64,000 nt of DNA from Pseudoips prasinana (GCA_951640165.1 OX621257.1:5219201-5283200), one strand, 5' to 3'. Positions 9,357 through 19,593 are shown, numbered from the stretch's first letter. Made by a program: numbers and translations. Notes: a model not told the origin generated them from the sequence alone.

Positions 9357-10550
9357 CTACAATACAAGTTCTTTACTTTTCGAATCCCATTTTGACCGTT
9401 TCTCATCAGCAATGTGCATAAACGCTTTGCAGCCATATACTCGAAGATTGGATAAATCTGTCTTTTTACCACTCCAGACCTCTTCGGGTGTCCTGTTTCT
9501 AACAGCTACAGTCGGGCTTCTATTCTTTAAATACACTGCTGTATTTACTGCTTCTGCCCAGTACTGAATAGGAAGTCCCGCTTCTTGAAGCATTGTTCGT
9601 GCTTTCTCTGCAATAGTACGGTTTGCCCTCTCGGCTACACCATTCTTCTCAGGTGTATATGCGATTGTAAGTTGATGCTTGATACCATGCTCCTTTAGAA
9701 ACGCATTGACTCTTTTATTGACGTATTCACCTCCATTGTCCGTCCTCAAAACCTTTAGTTTCTTTCTGGTTTGAGTCTCAGCAAAACTTTTGAACTCCCT
9801 TATTTTATCAAAAGCTTCACTCTTCTGCTTAATAAAATATACAAGAGTATTACGTGAAAAATCGTCAATAAAATTAATATAAAATCTAGCACCTCCAAAA
9901 GAATTCTCCGACATTGGTCCACTGATATCAGAGTGTACCAATTCCAATAACTCTTTAGCTTGCGTAGCCTTATTTTTCTCAAAAGGCTGCCTTGTTTGTT
10001 TACCTTTAAGGCAAGCTACACATTCTAGTTTACTAGTAGTATGTTTAAAACTCACGCCAGTTGCCATCTTATCTCGCAATAAGGTTAAGTTTCGTACGCC
10101 CAGGTGTGCCAGTCTCTTTTGCCATAGCTCCATATTTTCACTCTCGCTAGTTGCTAGTGCACGTGCCTGTGAGGATACAATTATTTTATATACACCCTTC
10201 TCAAGTACACCAGTCACACAAGGTTGTCCTTTCGTGGAATATTCGCTTTCATTAAATATCTCGCACCCCTTATTTGAAAAAATTACAACTTTACCTTTTT
10301 TAACAATACTACTTACACTTAGTAAGTTAGATGTAAGTTTTGGTACATACATGACATCATACACCGAAATATTCTCGCTTGCTACAGTGCCATACCCCTC
10401 TCCATAAACTTTACCTCCATTCGCACAAGTAACTTCAATCTTGCGATCTGCCTCTACATAATCACTCATCCAGTCATATCTAGTACTCATATGTCCCGAC
10501 GCTCCTGAATCTAATATCCATAAGTTATCTTCATTCCATTTTCTTGATTC
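9357..10550 (-). pseudogene. copia protease and integrase
   Basis: The frame opens with the aspartic protease motif 'WILDSGASGHM' (about 10485-10520). It then runs through the GAG-pre-integrase region, with 'LWQKRLAHLG' and 'CVACLKGKQTRQPF' as the HHCC zinc site. The integrase core follows: 'LVHSDISGP', 'RTDNGGEYVNKRV' and 'YTPEKNGVAERANRTI' supply the D, D and E residues. These products mature the polyprotein and insert the cDNA. The frame is open for about 390 codons and stops at 9357, where a single-base shift leads into the next piece. Gag lies in a different frame upstream. Confidence 0.88.
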
Positions 10551-11332
10551 TTTGTAGCGAGTGCTGTTGCCGTCGTGTCCACATGAGGTCCTTTCTTAAA
10601 CTTCCTTGAATTATCTGGACAGTGGTAGGCTTTATGTGATCCCTCACAAATGAAGCATTTCATATTCTTTTTATTTACTTTAGTTTTGTTCCTCTGAACA
10701 GGCTTATACGGATTTCTTGTTTTTGTTGTGAATGCTCTCTCTGGGTAAGCATTACTTGAACTTGCATATTCTATGCAACCACCTGTCTGCAACAACTTAT
10801 TGTTTACATAATCAGTTGTTAGACTAATATTAACGTTCTCCAACGCTAATCTAATGGGGATATACTCATCTGGTAAGCCTTGTAACATCAGTGCCGCCAA
10901 GAGTTCATCATCAATATCTTTTCCTAAATCGGCTTGCTGGCTTGATACTCTCATAAGCTCTGTTACGTAGTCGGTCATCGAACTGAACATGGTTAGCCTA
11001 ATACTTAGCAACTTATATAGTAGTCTACATTTATTGTTTATGCCTTTATCTTCATAGGCTGCTACTAAATACTCCCACGCCTCATGTGCCGACTTAGCTT
11101 TCCTCACGTGTACTTTGCAATGGTTCTCTATCAATAAGCACATTTTTGCAAGCGCTTTTTGATCGCCTCTAATTATCTCTTTGTCCTCATTGTTCTGGGT
11201 TATGTCACTCTCTACATATTGCCACAGGTCATCGTGAACAAGTATGCATTTAAGATCAAATTTCCAGGTATCGAAATTGCAACTCCCTCTGAGCTTTTCG
11301 ATTTGGAGACCTGACCCCGTTGTTGTACTCAT
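10511..11332 (-). CDS. copia Gag
   Basis: 273 codons starting 'MSTTTGSGLQIEKLRGS', about 110 bp inside the 5' LTR edge. It has the UBN2-type copia Gag fold, with 'NFDTWKFDLKCIL', 'AHEAWEYLVAAYEDKG' and 'LLAALMLQGLPDEYIPIR'. Near the C terminus a zinc knuckle 'CFICEGSHKAYHC' has spacing C-x2-C-x3-H-x4-C, one residue shorter than the classic knuckle. Gag forms the virus-like particle. The frame ends by overlapping the protease frame, which lies in another phase. In copia itself Gag and Pol share one frame, so this is probably a mutation, though a programmed shift cannot be excluded. Confidence 0.85.
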   Translation of the reverse strand: MSTTTGSGLQIEKLRGSCNFDTWKFDLKCILVHDDLWQYVESDITQNNEDKEIIRGDQKALAKMCLLIENHCKVHVRKAKSAHEAWEYLVAAYEDKGINNKCRLLYKLLSIRLTMFSSMTDYVTELMRVSSQQADLGKDIDDELLAALMLQGLPDEYIPIRLALENVNISLTTDYVNNKLLQTGGCIEYASSSNAYPERAFTTKTRNPYKPVQRNKTKVNKKNMKCFICEGSHKAYHCPDNSRKFKKGPHVDTTATALATKNQENGMKITYGY

Positions 11333-11445
11333 CTTTTTATACTGTGTAACTACTTACGCAGAAGATGATGTTCTCATCAACGCACTCTGATGCAAAGATC
11401 AATACACATTTCTCGGTGTAACACTTAGATGCTCGTATCTACGCA

Positions 11446-11464
11446 GCAGTGCCGGTCCATAACC
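11446..11464 (-). other. copia primer-binding site
   Basis: On the minus strand the bases right after the 5' LTR read 'ggttatggaccggcactgc'. Copia-group elements use the same 'ggttatgg' start to pair with a cleaved initiator methionine tRNA. Confidence 0.7.
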
Positions 11465-11688
11465 TGTTAGATGGTAGGGTTTATTGGCCCTACCAATATT
11501 AACTCAAATGTAAACACGAGTGATCTTCTACATTTATATTATTTTATATTATTACACAGAAAAATACATCAACAGCTTGACGAAGAAAAGAGGAACATTT
11601 TGTTTCTTATTATTTTGTATATATTGACACATTGTCAAAACTCATATAAAAAATTACCAAATGAGATTACAAACTCATTACTTCAACA
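11465..11688 (-). repeat. copia 5' LTR
   Basis: 224 bp with TG/CA ends, directly followed by the aactt duplication at 11689-11693. Confidence 0.92.
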
Positions 11689-11693
11689 AACTT

Positions 11694-12357
11694 AAACTAT
11701 CACCCTGGAATATTCCTCGCTGTACCCTAATTGGTTCGCCGCTACCAAGTACTTGTTGAGACCCTGGACAGAGAAGGACTGTTCTCCAGTGCCCCATACA
11801 TAACATAAGGAAGGCACGTAGAGTTGCATTTATTTTATACAACTCCAGTACCCTCATCAGCCATGCATGTGGCACAGAGTCATAGGCCTTTTTACAGTCT
11901 ATCCAGCATGTCAACAAATTTCTTCGATTTCGACGAACCTGCTGGTTAATGGTCATATCTATGAGGAGAAGCTCTTTTGTACCGCGGGACCAATGCGGCA
12001 ACCATTTTGTGAGATAGACATTATTGAATTAGACTCTACGTGTCTCGTGATTTTTGATTTTATAATAGATGTAAGCAATTTATATATTGTAGGGAGACAA
12101 GTTATCGGTCTATAGTTTTTGGGATCTACGGAACTACCAGATTTAAAGAGCAAATGGGTTACGCCTAGTGTCATGAACTCTGGGAGAAATATTGACTGTA
12201 AGACTTCCTGGAAAAGGGACGCTAAGCGGACATGTGAGCTACGTAACCATTTAATCCAAAAAATATGCAGTCCATCTGATCCTGGTGCCTTCCAGTTAGA
12301 AATGAGACGGACTGCGCTGGTTATGTCTTCTTGGTGTATGTTTATATCATCCATTTT
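11694..12357 (-). pseudogene. R4/Dong LINE, reverse transcriptase fingers and palm start
   Basis: Minus-strand blocks are 'SNWKAPGSDGLHIFWIKW', 'SVDPKNYRPITCLPTIYK', 'SRGTKELLLIDMTINQQV', 'TCWIDCKKAYDSVPHAWL' and 'QRGIFQGDSLS'. They give the reverse transcriptase from motif 0 to motif B, with the first catalytic aspartate in 'WIDCKKAYDSV'. A frame change lies near 11990. The 5' end is truncated at about 12357 against an ATT/TAT repeat, so the N-terminal zinc finger and Myb regions are absent. It continues at 8062 beyond the copia insertion. Confidence 0.78.
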
Positions 12358-12714
12358 TATTATTATTATTATATATAACTATTATATTATAATCACTATT
12401 ATATTTTGTACATAACAGTATGATTTCTTACCCCAATTTCATGCCAACATAAAATAAACACGTAATATTAATTGCAATAATAACTTCACGACTAAAGTCT
12501 AGCCGAAAGGGCGTGTCAACGCAGTTTATAAATAATACGCAGTCCATCTTAATCAGACCGCCAGTGTTGTGAACTATTTCGCTGAATTATTGCATACTGT
12601 GCCATTTTCAGGTGACAGCATATTCGTTTCACTGCACAATATCGTAAAGAACGAAACGAAACGAGGGGACATTCTAACGTAAAGAATATGTGACTACCAG
12701 CGCAGCATGGCTTG

Positions 12715-13215
12715 TAATGCCTCTGTATAGCCGTTGCCGGACTTGTGCTACCAGAATCCAGCGGCTTCCAGCGACCCTAACAAGGTCATCGGTCCATGTT
12801 GTAGGCGGCCTGCCCACGCTGCATCTTCCGGTTCATGGTCACCACTCAAGAAACTTTCTGCCCCCGTTGCCTTCGGATCTAGGATCTATGTGCCCTGCCC
12901 ACTGCCACTCTAGCTTGGCAATTCTTCGAACTATGCCGGTTACTTTGGTTCGCCTGCGGATCCCAACATTTCTGATTCAATCTCGCAAAGAAACTCCAAG
13001 ACTAGCCCTATCCATTGCTCTTTGAGTGACCCTGAGCCGTCTGATAAAGACCATAGTGAGTGACCACGTCTCTGTTCCGTAAGTCATCACTGGCAATACC
13101 CACTGGTCGAAGACTTTTGACTTAAGACACTGCGGTATTTGGGAGGAGAAGATGCTAAGTAGCTTGCAGTACGCTGCCCAGCCGAGTTGGATTCTACGAT
13201 TGATCGATCCCCGTG
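12715..13215 (-). pseudogene. diverged RTE fragment, C-terminal coding part
   Basis: It matches the complete RTE of this window around 23170-23660 with many substitutions ('ccctgcccactgccact', 'acttcctacgtctctg'-like blocks, 'cgaagacttttgacttaaga'). The minus-strand translation keeps pieces of the C-terminal domain but is full of stops. This marks an older burst of the same or a close RTE family. Confidence 0.75.
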
Positions 13216-13269
13216 CTCAGGGTACACGTGTTTCTCTGGTATTTCATTGGTAGAACGCTGTATACAGAG

Positions 13270-13520
13270 ATGAGTCTTCGATGCCATGCCTTACGTATCG
13301 TATGGGCAGTGGTTACCCTAGTGTCCGAGTTGTTCAAGCCGCCCAGTAGGCCTCTGACATGGCTTAACGATTATCATCTAATAACTACAACTTAGACCGA
13401 AAGCTTAACGTGACCTCCGAAGCACGTAGACGCTCAGAAATTAAACCACTTTGATGGTCACCTATCTATGGACTGGCTGCGAGATTAGTTGTTTAACCTC
13501 GCCGATCGCTTACGGATCAG
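13270..13520 (-). repeat. SINE-like repeat, family D
   Basis: 'cagtggttaccctagtgtcc' and 'ggtcacctatctatggactg' recur in the repeats at 29455-29605, 47640-47850 and 49790-49885. A tRNA-like block 'gatcagttagaccatcgagct' closes the right end. The orientation is inferred. Confidence 0.5.
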
Positions 13521-14127
13521 TTAGACCATCGAGCTATGAGCCATGCTAGCATAGGAGTCAGAAATATGGATGTCCCCATCGCTCACCACCTCACTTCTAA
13601 TTCACATTAGTATCATGTTAGTATGCGCTGTTTTAGGAGGGATTTCAGGTGGGATCTACACTTAGCATCAGGTGCAGGCAGATTTCTAAGAAAACTGCTC
13701 TCGCAATACTCAATCATCAAACGAAATAAATCTGTCTTTGGTCAATGAAAATGTATTACGAAGTGCCAATCTTCATATGTCATTAGTTACTCATACCACC
13801 TGTTCCGTATATTTCACCTATTTATTGCTACTGTAAAAATAGATTACACGTTATCCATGGCATCTTCTGTTAAATAGTTCAAGATTTCAATAAGTAACGA
13901 CAAGTCGATGTATATCGAACAATGTTACGTAATTTAAGAGAGGTAGGGCATAGCGTTCATTCGCTCAAAGAGCAGCCCGACTGGAGAAGTACCTCCATCT
14001 TACAGAAGACATTCCTTAATAATAACATTAATCATTTTAATGTTGTGTTTCCGAGTGTACCTAACTAAGGTCGCCAGAGCTCATTGGGGTGGGGGGAAGT
14101 GTCAGTAACAATTGTTTGCTGACTCTT
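13521..14127. other. no recognised gene
   Basis: Only a short match at 13935-13975 ('aagagaggtagggcatagcg') to the flank of SINE C copies near 32200 and 38750 is seen. The rest is unrecognised AT-rich DNA. Confidence 0.4.
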
Positions 14128-14240
14128 AAAGGCCGGCAACGCACCCGCGACTCCTCTGGTGTTGCGAGTGTACATAGGCGGCGGTGATCACTTACCATCA
14201 GGTGACCCACTTGCTCGTTTGTCGCCCTAAGATATAAAAA
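14128..14240 (+). repeat. 'ggccggcaacgcacc' interspersed repeat
   Basis: 'aaaggccggcaacgcacccg' to 'taccatcaggtgacccactt', ending in an A-rich run, is a repeat I know from many Lepidoptera. A second copy lies at 28079-28200. It is probably the 3' end of a retroelement. Confidence 0.6.
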
Positions 14241-14327
14241 AAATCATCTTTATTTCCGTATCACCATTTTTGCCTAATAACCGTAACGCCACTGTAACTC
14301 TTTAGTCCCTAAGTCTGGGTCTCATCA

Positions 14328-14577
14328 TCATCATCATAACAGGACTAAAAAGACCAATGCTGGACAAAAGCCTCCCCCAATCTTCGGGGGATATGCCATA
14401 ATCACCACGCTTGGCAGACGGGTTGGCGATGGCAGTATGATGGTAATCGAACTCAGAGAGACGCTGCTGCCCGTCCTCTGGCAGAGACTCCCTCGGGTCG
14501 ACTTCTATGCCCCCCGCGGGATGAGATGGGATAATGACATTCTATCTGATATTCGTGCCGTCACCACACAGTATGAT
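14328..14577 (-). mobile_element. RTE-derived short non-autonomous element
   Basis: This is the minus-strand counterpart of the unit at 5487-5755. It has a (catcat) end, 'gctggacaaaagcctccccc', 'gatatgccataatcaccac' and 'cgggttggcgatggca', and finishes 'ccgtcaccacacag'. Confidence 0.78.
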
Positions 14578-14599
14578 GAGTATGTATTTACAAAAGAAA

Positions 14600-14905
14600 A
14601 ATAGTATCAGTTGTCTGGTTTCCATAGTACAAAGTACAAGCTCTGCTTAGTTTGGGATCAGATGGCCGTGTGTAAATAATATATCGCATGATATTATTAT
14701 ATAAGTTTATTTATATAAATTACAGGTTTTTATAAAATTTGTAAATTATAATGAAAACTGACGCGAGGAGGTTAGATTGTGAAAACTATAATGTTTAATT
14801 GAAACTGATTGCCGTGTCCAAGAAAACATTAATACATTCAGTTACGCGTTACAGTTTCACTAGATTTTTGTACGACTAAATAGTGTTATCTCATAAATAA
14901 ATAAT
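14600..14905 (+). repeat. ~300-bp repeat E, copy 1
   Basis: A SINE B-type tail is followed by 'actgacgcgaggaggtta' and 'gattgccgtgtccaaga'. The whole block recurs at 18805-19105 in the same orientation with moderate divergence. The similarity extends past the SINE tail, so this is not a SINE alone. Confidence 0.65.
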
Positions 14906-14924
14906 AATATCTACGGATAATAAT

Positions 14925-15165
14925 ATCTACGAAAAATGTCACACAGATCATCCTAGCCCCAAACTAAGCAAAGCTTGTACTATGGGTACCAGGCGACGAT
15001 ATACATACTTATATAGATAGATAAATACTTATATACATAGAAAACATCCATGACTCAGAAACAAATATTCGTGCTTATCACACAAATATTTGCACTTACC
15101 GGGATTCGAACCCAGGACCACCAGCTTCGTAGGCAGGAGCACTACCAACTAGGCTACAGTGACCG
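14925..15165 (-). repeat. SINE family A, full copy
   Basis: Same structure as 61-312, with the tRNA-like head at about 15097-15165. Confidence 0.85.
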
Positions 15166-15354
15166 TCAACCCATTTAATTATTTATTTATTACCACACAA
15201 CTACATGATAACTTAATTACACTTTCTATTAAATTGTAAAAGTTATAGTAATTATAAAGTGTGAATAGTATCCCAGGATAGTATTATTACCGATTCCGGA
15301 AGTTATACGGAGACGTGTCATCGGATACTGAGAATTTTTCTCAACTCAAAATCA

Positions 15355-15480
15355 CGAGCATGTATGAAGAATATAATGACAGTAATCGAGGCAAAAGAAG
15401 TATGCAAAGATCGTGACAAATGGAAATCCGTTGTCTCTGCCTACCCCTCTGGGAAACAGGCGTAAGTCTATGTATGTATG
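15355..15480 (+). pseudogene. 3' end of a second RTE-like LINE
   Basis: It reads '[18 protein letters not shown]' and '[16 protein letters not shown]', then a stop and a (tatg)n tail. The same ending is found at 33207-33485 (minus) and 37468-37746 (plus). Confidence 0.65.
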
Positions 15481-15570
15481 AAAATCACTTTTAGGCATGA
15501 CCCGTGATTAGAACCCAGGACCTCATAAATTTGCGGTTGAACACGCTACCGCTGGACCAAAGAGTCATTC
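15481..15570 (-). repeat. SINE family C head fragment
   Basis: Reverse-complemented, 'gcggtagcgtgttcaaccgc' and 'cctgggttctaatcacggg' form the tRNA-like head of family C. The body is missing. Confidence 0.6.
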
Positions 15571-15858
15571 AAAATTAGTTCTGACGAAGTAATGAATAAC
15601 TAATTATGCATAGTGTTAGTCATTTGTTTTATTCCACCTGTTATTCAATTTCAGGGCGATCACGACGCCACCTGCCGCCGTCCTGTCTGGCGTTGTCGGC
15701 CGCCGGCTTATTATGTAACTCAGTGGGACGTAAAATATCTCCTGATTTATTATTCCTATTGATGTTTATTTTCGTAATGGGTATACTAATATTGTTATAT
15801 AAAGGCTGGCCCGGAAACAGTGTACGAATTATTTTAATGGCAATATTTTGGTGTGATA

Positions 15859-16160
15859 ATCTATACATATAATAAAATCGTAGGAAAGTCAAAACTGAAC
15901 ATTGAATATTTTTTCAAAAAGATACTTGGGGCGAGGACTACAATCGATATCGAAGCCGAAAATATAGTTTTTAGAATTTATGTCTGTGTGTCTGTTTGTC
16001 TGTATGTATGTCCGGGCTAAACTCAAAAAGTACTGCATGGATTTACTTTAAATTTTGTATGAATATTACTAAGAGGTCGGGTCAACATATAGGCTACATA
16101 TTATCACGCTATCACTATCATCTATCAGTGATAATTTATAAACTTTAACGCGAGTAAGAC
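15859..16160 (+). mobile_element. Helitron-like unit, 3' end damaged
   Basis: It starts TC in 'tctatacatataataaaatc' and shares the whole interior with the next copy. The 3' end reads 'aacgcgagtaagacaagtc', so the hairpin and CTAG are lost. Confidence 0.6.
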
Positions 16161-16209
16161 AAGTCATGGTTTTATAATAAGCTTTAAAGGTCTTTATTAG
16201 CACTGAATA

Positions 16210-16524
16210 TCTATACGTATAATAAAATCGTAGGAAAGTCAAAACTGTACATTGAATATTTTTTTAAAAGGATACTTGGGGCGTGATGTACATTCGACAT
16301 CGAAGCCAAAAATATAGTTTTTAGAATTTTTGACTGTTTATCTGTATGTATGTCCGGGCTAAACTCAAAAAGTACTGCATGGATTAACTTCAAATTTCGC
16401 ATGAATATTACTAAGAGGTCGGGTCAACATATAGGCTACATATTATCACGCCATCACCTACGGGGGACGAGCTGTAATCATTTATAAAGTTTAACGCGGG
16501 TATAACCGCGGGGCACAGCTATTA
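16210..16524 (+). mobile_element. Helitron-like unit
   Basis: It starts TC in 'tctatacgtataataaaatc' and ends with the short hairpin 'gcgggtataaccgc' followed by 'ggggcacagctat', where intact copies have CTAG. It is about 315 bp, non-coding, and lies only ~50 bp after another copy in the same orientation. Confidence 0.6.
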
Positions 16525-16732
16525 TAAGATAAGACACTACAAGATGGACATCTTGTAGGGGGCCTGCCCAAGCTTCGTCTTCCGGTTGGAGAATGTGCAA
16601 ATGTGGAGATATTTGGGGAGACCTTTGCCCAGCAGAGGGCGGGAGGAACTACCATAGTGATAAATTGAGTGCTAGACGGGACACAAAGTAGCTAGACTCA
16701 CACACGTGTGAGTCGCATTAGCCCTGAAGAAC

Positions 16733-16789
16733 GCCAACAAGCCAGTAACTGTCAACTCAGTGGGAGTTGACAGTTACTGGCTGGTTGGC
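16733..16789. repeat. short hairpin at SINE B head
   Basis: The 26-nt arms 'gccaacaagccagtaactg...' and their reverse complement end at 16758 and start at 16764, with one mismatch and a 5-nt loop. The right arm runs into the SINE B head 'ggttggcatggttgg'. Confidence 0.8.
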
Positions 16790-17035
16790 ATGGTTGGTCG
16801 ATACTTGCCTTTCACGCCGCAAGTCGTGGGTTCTATTCCTACCCAGGATCTGTCGGCTCTACGGCGCCGAGGTTGGCCGATTGTCTCTTTCCAAATCTCG
16901 ATGTGCAATATTTATCGCCGGGTACTTGTAATATTAGTAGGATTACACCCAGACTCAAGACAAATATACATGTTTATGCACACACATATCTGTATGTGTG
17001 TGCATAAACATCAGACAATCGGCCAACCTCGGCGC
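16770..17035 (+). repeat. SINE family B with internal fold-back
   Basis: The tRNA-like head 'ttggcatggttggtcgatac' and B box 'gtgggttctattcctaccc' lead to a body whose block 'ctacggcgccgaggttggcc' (from 16860) returns inverted at 17012-17042. A TG-rich hairpin lies between. The direct block 'gtgcaatatttatcgccggg' recurs at 18041. Confidence 0.6.
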
Positions 17036-18002
17036 CGTAGAGCGTTATCTCCGTCGCACGAAATACAAACAGTCCGGTATCTATTAGGAGCTGTTAAAAC
17101 AATTTTAATTTGCTTCTTTTAATAATTATTTTTATTCTTTGTATAAAATACACCAATTTTTCTATAAGTGATGGCTTTAGGTTCGGGTAAAATAAAATAA
17201 AAATAATATGTTCACATTATGTTTACGTATTTAATTACTTTGGAAAATTACAGCTGTAGTAATGTAGTGTACATAATAACCACCATTTTACCTATTGTTA
17301 AAGTAAGACATTATAAAAATAATAATAATTCTAATTCTCAATTACTTCCATTTCACTATCTGTGCTCGCAAAAAGGTCAATATCACTGTCACTATCAGCC
17401 GTATTTGTCACTAGTCTATCAGTGTAATTCTCTAAACCGTGTTAAATGCTTCTATATTCATTCTCACGTTTGATTGTGTGATCGCAAACCTTTTTCCACT
17501 CTTCAGCCCCGATCAGGTTTACCTTTTCAGTCAATAACGATTTTACTGTAGTTAAATTCATACCCACATTTCTAGGGGCTACATAGCCTTATACTTAAGA
17601 CCATATATTTTCAATTGGATTAAAATCCGGATGATACGGTGGCAATCGCAACACAGTGTGCCCATGTTCGGCAAGTACTTTGTCTACGGAAAACTCTGTA
17701 TACCTTTTAAAATTTAAAATAACAACTTACATTTTCATCTCCATTTTTTTAATCTGTCAGCTTCAGTTACAAAATATTTATAAACATTGTAGATAATTTG
17801 GCGTGACTGACCTCGTAAAGGTTTCCCTCTTTTTCCTAAAGATGCCATAGTACAACTTTAAATTATTTAAATTTGGGGGTGTTAACAACTCTATATATAT
17901 ATATATATATATTTTGAACTGGACGCGACCGCACTCTATCGCACTTGAACAACGACTGACAAAGCGTCACATAGGTAGTGCGCGACAGAGATAACGCTCT
18001 AC
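17036..18002 (-). mobile_element. IS630/Tc1-type DNA transposon, internally deleted
   Basis: Inverted ends 'gtagagcgttatctccgtcg' (17036 onward) and its mirror (to 18002) enclose ~970 bp that hold a minus-strand transposase remnant. An intact element of this superfamily is usually 1.2-2 kb, so the middle is gone. Confidence 0.55.
17331..17848 (-). pseudogene. IS630/Tc1-type (DDE_3) transposase remnant
   Basis: On the minus strand the protein starts at 17848 with 'MASLGKRGKPLRGQSRQI' and 'YNVYKYFVTEADRLKKW', an N-terminal helix-turn-helix region. It is then out of frame. It resumes with 'VDKVLAEHGHTVLRLPPY' and 'HPDFNPIENIWS', the typical block around the last catalytic residues of DDE_3 transposases. 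A stop follows, then 'GYVAPRNVGMNLTTVKSL' and an acidic, serine-rich C terminus ending at 17331. The region with the first catalytic aspartates is deleted. Confidence 0.65.
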
Positions 18003-18085
18003 GAAGCCGAAATAAGCCGACCGTCTCCCTCCAAAGGCCGATGTGCAATATTTATCGCCGGGTACCTATACTACTATATATTACT

Positions 18086-18412
18086 ACTAGCTGTGCCCCT
18101 TGGTTTTACCCGCGTTATATTTTATAAATTATCACAGCTCCTTCCCCGTAGGTGCTAGCGTGATAATATGTAGCCTATATGTTGACCCAACCTCTTAGTA
18201 ACATTCATGCAAAATTTGAAGTAAATCCATGCAGCACTTTTAGAGTTTAGCCCGGACATACATACAGACAAACAGATAAACAGACAAAAATTCTAAAAAC
18301 TATATTTTTGGCTTCGATATCGATTGTAGATCACGCCCCATGTATCCTTTTTAAAAAATATTCAGTGTACAGTTTTGAGTTTCCTACGATTTTATTATAT
18401 GTAGGTATAGAT
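18086..18412 (-). mobile_element. Helitron-like unit, near full length
   Basis: On the minus strand it starts TC in 'tctatacctacatataata' and ends in a GC-rich arm, 'ggggcacag' and CTAG before T. It matches 49378-49685 and 61548-61872. Confidence 0.65.
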
Positions 18413-18541
18413 ACTTCTTCACGTCTAAACGGCTGGAGCGATTTTATTAAAATTTGTTATAGAGTTAGCTGACAACCTGGATTAACACACAGGCTATAAT
18501 TTATAAAGTTTAACGCGGGTAAAACCGCGGGCACAGCTAGT
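18413..18541 (+). mobile_element. short Helitron-like unit of a second subfamily
   Basis: 'cttcacgtctaaacggctgg' leads to 'gcgggtaaaaccgcggg', 'cacag' and CTAG at 18537-18540. The minus-strand copy at 19140-19290 and the fragment at 43467-43576 share this body. It abuts the previous unit directly. Confidence 0.55.
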
Positions 18542-18804
18542 ATTATATATTGTATTTCTATTGCATTATTTCTTTGTATTTTTTTATTCCTCGGCAAATT
18601 GTTCGACCGTGCTCGGTTAATGTCTGTTTATGGTAGATAATAATATTTATTTAATATGTTACTTAAAATATTTTTTACCATCAACGCACCAACACCATCA
18701 ACAATTTAACAAAATAAATTTATTTAGGCAATAATAAACTTCATCATATCATAAACTACACGGGTAACTACACTACGGGTAAAGCCGCGGGGCACAGTTA
18801 TCTG

Positions 18805-19105
18805 TATATCTATCAGTTCTCTTGTTTCCATAGTACAAGCTTTGCTTAGTTTGGGGTCAGATGGCCGTGTGTAAATAATATCGCTGGATATTATTATAGA
18901 AGTTTGTTTTATATCATTAACAGGTATTTCTGTAAAATTTGTAAATAATAATGAAAACTGACGCGAGGAGGTTAAATTGTGAAAACTACAATGGTTAATT
19001 GAAACTGATTGCCGTGTCCAAGATAATATTAATTTATTGATTTACGCGTTAAAATATTACACTAGTTTTTGTACGACTAAATTGTGTTAACTCATAAATA
19101 AATCG
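18805..19105 (+). repeat. ~300-bp repeat E, copy 2
   Basis: It matches 14600-14905 from the SINE-like tail through 'gacgcgaggaggttaaattg' to 'ctcataaataaa'. Confidence 0.65.
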
Positions 19106-19139
19106 AGCCCTTTAAATATTTCTATTTCATTATAATCAG

Positions 19140-19290
19140 ACTAGCTATGCCCCGCGGTTTTACCCGCGTTAAACTTTATAAATTACAGCCTATGTGTTAA
19201 TCCAAAGTGTCAGCTAACTCCATACCAATTTTTATTAAAATCGCTCCAGCCGTTTAGACGTGAAGAAGTAACAAACATACACACTTTATT
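19140..19290 (-). mobile_element. short Helitron-like unit, second subfamily
   Basis: It begins (plus strand) 'ctagctatgccccgcggttt' and ends 'cgtttagacgtgaagaagta'. It is an inverted relative of 18413-18541. Confidence 0.55.
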
Positions 19291-19489
19291 TCAATATTAT
19301 TTGGAATATTATAAAAAACTGCCCAGTTACAATTGCGTACCAGTAGGTATATTATAATAAATAAAATTTCTCTCTATTGTTATAGCCCATACGGTCTATA
19401 TGACAGATAAGTAATTGTTTTTAATGTTTTTAAACTTTCGCGATTTGTACACATTTTTATATACTGTGGACACGGGTCTCAATCGTAAT

Positions 19490-19593
19490 AATTTGGGGCC
19501 TACTAGCTAATAGTAAAGAATTACTGTTATAATGACTTTAAAATTCATAATTCATCTATTTCAGTTGGCGCTGAGACGCAGTTTTTCAATCAT
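19490..19593 (+). repeat. 104-bp inverted repeat, left arm
   Basis: Its exact reverse complement lies at 21292-21395. I see no mismatch. The two arms flank the CR1-like reading frame. Confidence 0.85.

Larger units (their letters stand above)
8068..11688 (-). mobile_element. Ty1/copia LTR retrotransposon, internally deleted
   Basis: Two 224-bp LTRs (8068-8291 and 11465-11688) start TG and end CA on the plus strand. They are flanked by the 5-bp duplication aactt at 8063-8067 and 11689-11693. Minus-strand gag, protease and integrase are present. Most of the reverse transcriptase is deleted, so the element is 3.6 kb where a complete one is nearer 5 kb. The LTRs differ at only a few sites, pointing to a fairly recent insertion into the already resident Dong LINE. 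Confidence 0.92.
4505..12357 (-). mobile_element. R4/Dong-type LINE split by three insertions
   Basis: Four minus-strand pieces (11694-12357, 7016-8062, 6291-6421, 4505-5035) line up in order. They give a 5'-truncated element of about 2.4 kb: reverse transcriptase, a CCHC-like motif and a C-terminal restriction-enzyme-like endonuclease. The interruptions are a copia element (8063-11693), a plus-strand LINE fragment (6422-7014) and a compound insert (5036-6290). ATT/TAA repeats adjoin both outer ends, which agrees with the known preference of Dong elements for TAA repeats. The assignment rests on motif order and endonuclease type. Confidence 0.75.
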
